A stretch of 64,000 bases of DNA from an uncultured Helicobacter sp. Its GTDB lineage: Bacteria > Campylobacterota > Campylobacteria > Campylobacterales > Helicobacteraceae. Made by a program: the position numbers and the translations under genes. Shown here piece after piece: positions 59,685-64,000 of this stretch (position 1 is its first letter; the number at the start of each line of letters is the position of its first letter). Under the pieces are notes generated by a model. That model was not told the origin of the DNA and did not search any database. It saw only the letters and a list, made by a program, of their open reading frames with translations. The stretch spans positions 1 to 64,000 of the forward strand of contig CALVBL010000008.1 of NCBI GenBank assembly GCA_944325775.1, given 5' to 3'.

Positions 59685-60404
59685 ATGCAAGAAGACGCAA
59701 TCCGCTGGGACCAACGCCACGCACAGGGCTTTATGCCACAAGAGCCAAGCACGATTTTATACACATACGAGTCGTTACTGCGCACATATATCGCTAAGAA
59801 TCGCGTGAGCGCGCTTGATATCGCGTGCGGTAATGGGCGCAACGCGAAGCTTCTGGCACATTTGGGCTTTAGTGTGCTGGGCGTGGATATTTCCAAAGTA
59901 GCGATAGATTCACTCAAAGGCGTGCAGGGCGTGAATGCCTTGTGTGTGGATTTGGATCATTTCACGATCCCTAAAGAAAGCTATGATGTGGTGCTTAATT
60001 TTTATTTTTTAGACAGGCGGCTTTTTAGTCAGATAAAAAATGGGCTAAAACGCGGTGGGATCGTGGTGTTTGAGACTTTTTGCGCGGTGGGAAAAGCCTA
60101 TGATAGAGAGATTTTCTCCGAGCTTCCTCCACACAGAAGCTTGAAAGATGGTGAGCTAGAGCGCGCATTTAAAGGCTGGAAAATCCTGCACAATACCACA
60201 GCCCCCATATACCGCAGTAAGCCCACTAGTGGTGGCATTGCTCACAGCGGCATTATAGAATCTGAATCTAGCTTGGTGGATAGACAATGCGTCAATCCAA
60301 ATCGCGTCAATGAAGTGATGTCACCAAAAAATCTAGAATCTTGCAATAGATTCGCTACTTCCACACTCTGCCTCGCGCAAACTTTCATCGCCCAAAAACC
60401 ATAA
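59685..60404 (+). CDS. SAM-dependent methyltransferase, TehB-like
   Basis: 239 residues. WDQRHAQGFMPQEPSTIL at the start and motif I ALDIACGNGRNAKLLAHLGF (about 43-62), then VLGVDISKVAIDSL and YDVVLNFYFLDRRLF, follow the TehB/class I pattern. A stretch from about 170 (SKPTSGGIAHSGIIESESSLVDRQCVNPNRVNEVMSPKNLES) is low in conservation and rich in GAATCT words, inserted before the final strand ATSTLCLAQTFIAQK. Substrate unknown. Confidence 0.8.
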   Translation: MQEDAIRWDQRHAQGFMPQEPSTILYTYESLLRTYIAKNRVSALDIACGNGRNAKLLAHLGFSVLGVDISKVAIDSLKGVQGVNALCVDLDHFTIPKESYDVVLNFYFLDRRLFSQIKNGLKRGGIVVFETFCAVGKAYDREIFSELPPHRSLKDGELERAFKGWKILHNTTAPIYRSKPTSGGIAHSGIIESESSLVDRQCVNPNRVNEVMSPKNLESCNRFATSTLCLAQTFIAQKP

Positions 60405-60412
60405 AGCAGACT

Positions 60413-61765
60413 ATGCGCACACTTTCTCTCAAACACAAACTTATCAAAATATCCTCCATTGCCTTGCCAAGCGGGGCAAATTCTCTGCTTGATATGGCAA
60501 ATGTGACGGTGGGAATGTATTTTATCGCGGATTTCTCTAAAGAACACATCATCGCGCTCAATGTGGGTATGAACTACATTATGCTACTCTTTGCGATCAC
60601 GGCAGTTTTTTTCATCGGGACGAGCGCGCAAGTAGCGAGATTCTACGGAGCACGGGATTATCACAAGCTCAAAAATGTGATGGGTAATAACCTCCTTATC
60701 GCGCTGCTAGTCTCTATCCCGCTCTTTGTGCTAGCCTCTGTATGCACTGAAGCCTATCTAGACTGGATGGGCAAGGGTGTGAGTGGTGAGGCAAAGCGGC
60801 TGGGTATGGAGTATTTGGGGATCGTGGTGTTTGGGATCCCCGCGCTGATGAGCAAAACCATCTGCGTGGCAGGGCTCTCGGCTCTCGGGGACACCAAGCG
60901 CGTGATGTATGTCAAACTCATTACCACCACACTCAATGTCGCACTTAATTATGTGCTGATTTTTGGCTTTGACTTTGGGATCTTTGCCATAGATTCACTG
61001 GGAGTGTTTGGCGCTGGGCTGTGTAATATGTGCATTACTTATCTTGAAGCACTACTGCTTTTTGGCACGATTTATTGGCATAAAAGCGCGCTGGGCTTTG
61101 TCTTTATCCCGCGCTTGGAATATAGCAAAAATATGTTTAGTATCGGCGTGCCCGCTGGGATTGAGCGGTTCTTGACTCTTTTTAGTCTCGTGCTCACGCA
61201 AAAATTTATGAGCGAGTATGGCGCGGATATTATCGCGGGCTTTCAGATAGGCTCTAAAGTCGAAGCGTTTATCCTCACATTTGGATTTGGATTCCAAGTC
61301 GCTACGATGTCGCTAGTGGGGCAAAGTCTGGGCAAAAGGCGTATGGATCTCGCCTATGATTTTCTCAAAACCACACTGGTATTTGCGAGTGTAATAATGG
61401 GGATTTTTGGGATTGTGATTTGTATGTGGGGTACGGAGCTCTCAATGATTTTTAACAAAGAAGAAGCCGTGTTACGCGCAAGTTTGTATTATATCATCGC
61501 TGTTGGGCTTTCTCAAGTGCCGCTGGTGATGATTTTTTGCCTTGATGGGGCACTGCGTGGTGTGGGTGCGACTAAGCTCTCGCTCATGCTCAATGCCACG
61601 AGCATTTGGGCGCTGCGTATTTTGCCAATGTATCTGTGTGTGGTGTATCAGAGCGATGTGCGCATTGTCTTTGGGATCATATTCGCAGAGACTTACATAC
61701 GCGCACTCATCTTTGGAGTGGTGTTTAAGAGTAGAATCTGGGAGAAGTTTATCAAGAGATTCTAA
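60413..61765 (+). CDS. MATE family efflux transporter
   Basis: 450 residues with 12 hydrophobic segments. The N-terminal ALPSGANSLLDMANVTVGMYFIADF and GTSAQVARFYGARDYHKLK, and the mid-protein GVPAGIERFLTLFSLVL and VATMSLVGQSLGKRRMDLA, are MATE hallmarks (two pseudo-symmetric halves). Na+ or H+ antiport of cationic compounds across the inner membrane. 8 bases after the methyltransferase gene. Confidence 0.92.
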   Translation: MRTLSLKHKLIKISSIALPSGANSLLDMANVTVGMYFIADFSKEHIIALNVGMNYIMLLFAITAVFFIGTSAQVARFYGARDYHKLKNVMGNNLLIALLVSIPLFVLASVCTEAYLDWMGKGVSGEAKRLGMEYLGIVVFGIPALMSKTICVAGLSALGDTKRVMYVKLITTTLNVALNYVLIFGFDFGIFAIDSLGVFGAGLCNMCITYLEALLLFGTIYWHKSALGFVFIPRLEYSKNMFSIGVPAGIERFLTLFSLVLTQKFMSEYGADIIAGFQIGSKVEAFILTFGFGFQVATMSLVGQSLGKRRMDLAYDFLKTTLVFASVIMGIFGIVICMWGTELSMIFNKEEAVLRASLYYIIAVGLSQVPLVMIFCLDGALRGVGATKLSLMLNATSIWALRILPMYLCVVYQSDVRIVFGIIFAETYIRALIFGVVFKSRIWEKFIKRF

Positions 61766-61774
61766 GATACTTAG

Positions 61775-62101
61775 ACAATCCCTTTTATTACACCAGAATC
61801 TTGCTGTATTTCAACCCTCGGCATCACGCGCAAACTTTTTGCGGACAAAATTACTACGATAGTATTTCCCACATTGCTCCAAGCCAAAGAGCGTGATAAA
61901 ATGACAAAAGATATACACGCGCATATTCCGCATTTTGAGCTGATTAGCTGGGATTTTAGTCTCGATGCACATAACAACCAGATCTTTATGGAGCTAAATC
62001 CGCTACGCCCCACTTGCAAAGGGCAGCAATTTTGCAATTATCCGATGTTTGGGGAGTTAAGCGATGAGGTTTTCACAGAAGTCGCACGCCACTATCACTA
62101 G
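61775..62101 (+). pseudogene. C-terminal remnant of a sugar-transfer-associated ATP-grasp protein
   Basis: The frame is open from 61775 to the TAG at 62099-62101 but begins without a plausible start; the first ATG (61901) is mid-domain. It reads STLGITRKLFADKITTIVF, then HFELISWDFSLDAHNNQIFMELN and FCNYPMFGELSDEVF. The last matches the metal-binding strand of ATP-grasp folds (ISWDxxxDxxxxPxxxEIN), which I associate with the sugar-transfer ATP-grasp family of capsule and LPS loci. Everything N-terminal of this is missing, cut at the MATE gene end. It points to a deleted glycan gene at this site. Convergent overlap with aroK. Confidence 0.65.
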
Positions 62102-62583
62102 AGATTAGCTAGGATACTCTCTATGATCTCATCTTTTGGCTTGTTGGCGTTGATTATATGATCTGCCACCTTAACATACACCTCCGCACGTGCGTGATAG
62201 AGTTCCCTTGCGCTAGATTCATTATCAAAAAGTGGGCGTTTGGCACGCTGCAGGGAATCTAAGCGCGCTATAATCGTATCAAAATCACTCTGCAAATAAT
62301 AAATCTCTCCTAGGGAACGAATATCATTAAAGATAGGCATTCCTCCACCTGTGGCGATGATGGCATTGCGCACATTGGCACTAAGCCACGCGATGGCTTT
62401 AGATTCTAGCGCACGAAACTCCTGCTCTCCAGAATGCGCAAAAATCTCTGTGATACTCTGCCCTGCGCTAGATTCTATGAGTAAATCCGTATCAATCAAA
62501 AACCGCCCCAATCTCTGTGCGAGAGCCGCTCCGATCGTACTCTTACCACTGCCCATAAAGCCCACAAACACAATGTTTGGCAT
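62098..62583 (-). CDS. aroK: Shikimate kinase
   Basis: 161 residues. P-loop FVGFMGSGKSTIGAALAQRLG, DTDLLIESSAGQSITEIFAHSGE and ALIATGGGMPIF-like IIATGGGMPIF are the family motifs; the LID has LDSLQRAKRPLFD. Phosphorylates shikimate. Order aroK, AMIN protein, DivIC-like protein, eno agrees with H. pylori HP0157-HP0154. Confidence 0.95.
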   Translation of the reverse strand: MPNIVFVGFMGSGKSTIGAALAQRLGRFLIDTDLLIESSAGQSITEIFAHSGEQEFRALESKAIAWLSANVRNAIIATGGGMPIFNDIRSLGEIYYLQSDFDTIIARLDSLQRAKRPLFDNESSARELYHARAEVYVKVADHIINANKPKDEIIESILANL

Positions 62584-63180
62584 TTATTTGAGTTCCAGCA
62601 TATAGCCATCGCGCTGTGTCGTGAGATCGTAGGCGTATTGCCCATCAAGCTCTAAGGAGATTCTATAAAAGCTCTCGTGGCTAGAAAACACGATCTTTTT
62701 CACATATTTGCTCTGCAGCTCTTGTGTTTGATTGATCGCCTTGTCCATACCATCAAAATCCAGCACGATACGATAGGGATTTGGCAGGACAAAATGCCGC
62801 ACATTGGCATATTGCGTGGCGATAAAGACTTTGTTTTTGTCAAAGTAGAGCTCAAACTCCCCAATATTCACGCGTTTCTCGCTATCATAGCTTTTGCCTA
62901 TCGCTCTTTGTGCAAGCTCCAAAGGATAATGCCAATCAATGCCTTGATTGATGTTGATTTCTTTTGTGGCGATCGTGCCATCGATGTTTTGGTAGGTGAT
63001 ACTCACTTTTTGGAGCACACGCGCGGTAGAAGGTAGGGCGATGTCGATGCTTTGGAGAATCTCTCTTTTGGGCTCTTTTTGATTGTGTGAGCCATCTTTT
63101 GGCGTGATAGATGGTTCGAAGGGATCTTGCCTAGCTATGAGTGCAGCACAGCACAGAAGTAGCGCGATGATGGGCTTCAT
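62584..63180 (-). CDS. AMIN-domain periplasmic protein
   Basis: 198 residues. Signal peptide MKPIIALLLCCAALIA. The C-terminal half has the AMIN pattern: FELYFDKNKVFIATQYANVRHFVLPNPYRIVLDFDGM and SSHESFYRISLELDGQ. AMIN domains bind peptidoglycan and place amidases or secretins. Start overlaps the DivIC-like gene (ATGA). Matches the HP0156-type protein by position. Confidence 0.83.
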   Translation of the reverse strand: MKPIIALLLCCAALIARQDPFEPSITPKDGSHNQKEPKREILQSIDIALPSTARVLQKVSITYQNIDGTIATKEININQGIDWHYPLELAQRAIGKSYDSEKRVNIGEFELYFDKNKVFIATQYANVRHFVLPNPYRIVLDFDGMDKAINQTQELQSKYVKKIVFSSHESFYRISLELDGQYAYDLTTQRDGYMLELK

Positions 63181-63434
63181 TTTGGCTCTAGTCCTTTAAG
63201 CTCGAAGATATCTTTTTGAATCTTAGCATTTTGCTTTTGGAGTGAATCCACCTCTTGAGTGAGTTTTTCTTGCTGTTTTTTAAGACTCAAAAGCGTGTGG
63301 AGTGAGGCATTGCCAAAGAGCAGTGCTACACTATACGCCAGCAACCCCACGACCACCGCGACGGCGATAAGAAAGCTTTTATTGACCTCTAGCCATCGCT
63401 TAAGCTTTGAAGGCTGTTGATAAAGCTCCTGCAT
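63177..63434 (-). CDS. FtsB/DivIC-like septum-formation protein
   Basis: 85 residues: a short basic cytoplasmic start (QPSKLKRWLEVNK), one membrane helix (FLIAVAVVVGLLAYSVALLF) and a coiled coil (SLKKQQEKLTQEVDSLQKQNAKIQKDI). This is the FtsB/DivIC layout of divisome proteins. Position next to eno matches H. pylori HP0155. Confidence 0.8.
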   Translation of the reverse strand: MQELYQQPSKLKRWLEVNKSFLIAVAVVVGLLAYSVALLFGNASLHTLLSLKKQQEKLTQEVDSLQKQNAKIQKDIFELKGLEPK

Positions 63435-63448
63435 ATCGCCCCTTTAGA

Positions 63449-64000
63449 CTATTTTTTAAAAAGCTGCGTGCCTAGATATTCGCTATTAGAGATTTGGGAT
63501 TCTATCTCTAGGAGGCGATTGTATTTTGCAATCCTCTCGCTTCTAGCAGTAGATCCGGTTTTGATCTCGCCGGTATTAAGCGCGATCGCAAAATCCGCGA
63601 TGAAACTATCCTCACTCTCCCCACTTCTGTGACTCATTATACATTTATACGCATTGCGTTGGGCTAGGCGCACCGCCTGCATAGTCTGTGTGATAGTCCC
63701 GATTTGATTTGGTTTAATCAAAATCGCATTAGCGATATTTTTTTCTATACCTTGCGCGAGAATCTTTTTGTTGGTCACAAACAAATCATCACCCACAAGC
63801 TGAATCTTATCGCCAAGTCGCTGCGTAAGATAGCTCCAGCCCTCCCAGTCATCTTCACTTAGTCCATCTTCTATCGAGACGATTGGATATTTTTGCACCA
63901 TTTCTTCATAATACGCTACAAGCTCTTGAGAGCTAAGCTTGCGCCCCTCTCCAGCAAGATTATACATTCCGCTCTCATCGACAAGCTCGCTACTTGCGAC
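63449..64000 (-). CDS. eno: Enolase (3' part only)
   Basis: The frame is open to the window edge, so about 184 C-terminal residues are visible of an expected 420-430. IVSIEDGLSEDDWEGW, QLVGDDLFVTNKKIL, NAILIKPNQIGTITQTMQAV and CIMSHRSGESEDSFIADFAIAL are enolase signatures, with the catalytic Lys in IKPNQ. Converts 2-phosphoglycerate to phosphoenolpyruvate. Confidence 0.96.
   Translation of the reverse strand, partial: VASSELVDESGMYNLAGEGRKLSSQELVAYYEEMVQKYPIVSIEDGLSEDDWEGWSYLTQRLGDKIQLVGDDLFVTNKKILAQGIEKNIANAILIKPNQIGTITQTMQAVRLAQRNAYKCIMSHRSGESEDSFIADFAIALNTGEIKTGSTARSERIAKYNRLLEIESQISNSEYLGTQLFKK

Noticed and set aside
1..64000. CRISPR arrays, insertion sequences, prophage genes, rRNA genes
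   Set aside because: Looked for direct repeats with regular spacing, transposase motifs with inverted ends, phage genes and rRNA cores; none seen.

Overview
The window looks like a chromosomal segment of an enterohepatic-type Helicobacter (Campylobacterota). The evidence is the gene content: a Fur protein, a TlpD-type cytosolic chemoreceptor with a CZB domain, a cbb3 oxidase assembly gene, a Hof-like outer-membrane protein, an alpha-1,3-fucosyltransferase, and the local orders eno / DivIC-like / AMIN / aroK and pheS-pheT-aroA...ispH. Poly-G/poly-C tracts of 9-10 bases inside glycan-modifying genes are also typical of the genus. Coding is dense, with many 4-base or longer overlaps. Housekeeping promoters show TATAAT or (G)TGnTACAAT -10 boxes. 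The heptamer AGAATCT/AGATTCT is strikingly abundant throughout. No insertion sequence, prophage, CRISPR array or rRNA gene was seen.

Layout. 1-3515: a glycan/lipid-carrier locus with the end of a DPM1-like glycosyltransferase, a multiply broken large membrane protein, a phase-variable methyltransferase and a GtrA protein. 3650-7804 (minus): SNF-type transporter, serB, alr, cytochrome c553, recR. 7927-12759 (plus): dnaJ, a lipoprotein, tlyA, ribF, then a glycosyltransferase-FkbM methyltransferase fusion with two poly-G tracts. 12998-19968: ilvA, an MFS exporter, a phase-variable family 2 glycosyltransferase, an unrecognised protein, a Hof-like porin and yebC. 20090-25283: a DUF2135-like/TPR protein, a polysaccharide deacetylase, a DUF3015 protein, fur and tlpD. 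25309-35554: pbp1A, ccoS, a flavoprotein, xth, a tiny lipoprotein, an HD protein, cmoA, moaC, an MFS symporter, a two-subunit class I fumarase and a hemerythrin. 35670-39296: atpE, two tRNA-Leu genes, a beta-barrel protein, a phase-variable fucosyltransferase and two small genes. 39298-44159 (minus): a probable operon dedA, arsC-like, NlpC/P60 lipoprotein, znuA-znuC-znuB. 44283-57249 (plus): carbonic anhydrase, kdsA, ribH, nusB, pyrF, coaD, tmk, comF-like, pheS, pheT, aroA, asparaginase, ispH, panC. 57246-64000: hypF, a methyltransferase, a MATE exporter, an ATP-grasp remnant, aroK, an AMIN protein, a DivIC-like protein and partial eno.

The most interesting theme is a dispersed phase-variable surface-glycan system. 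Four intact genes carry G9-G10 or C9 tracts. In three of them (methyltransferase, family 2 glycosyltransferase, fucosyltransferase) the tract sits in an extra 30-50-residue segment that interrupts an otherwise canonical catalytic domain. In the fourth, two tracts separately gate the two domains of a fusion enzyme. A fifth, orphan G9 tract lies upstream of an outer-membrane protein gene, and a broken membrane-protein gene contains a G7. These identifications rest on motif reading by eye; no database search was possible.
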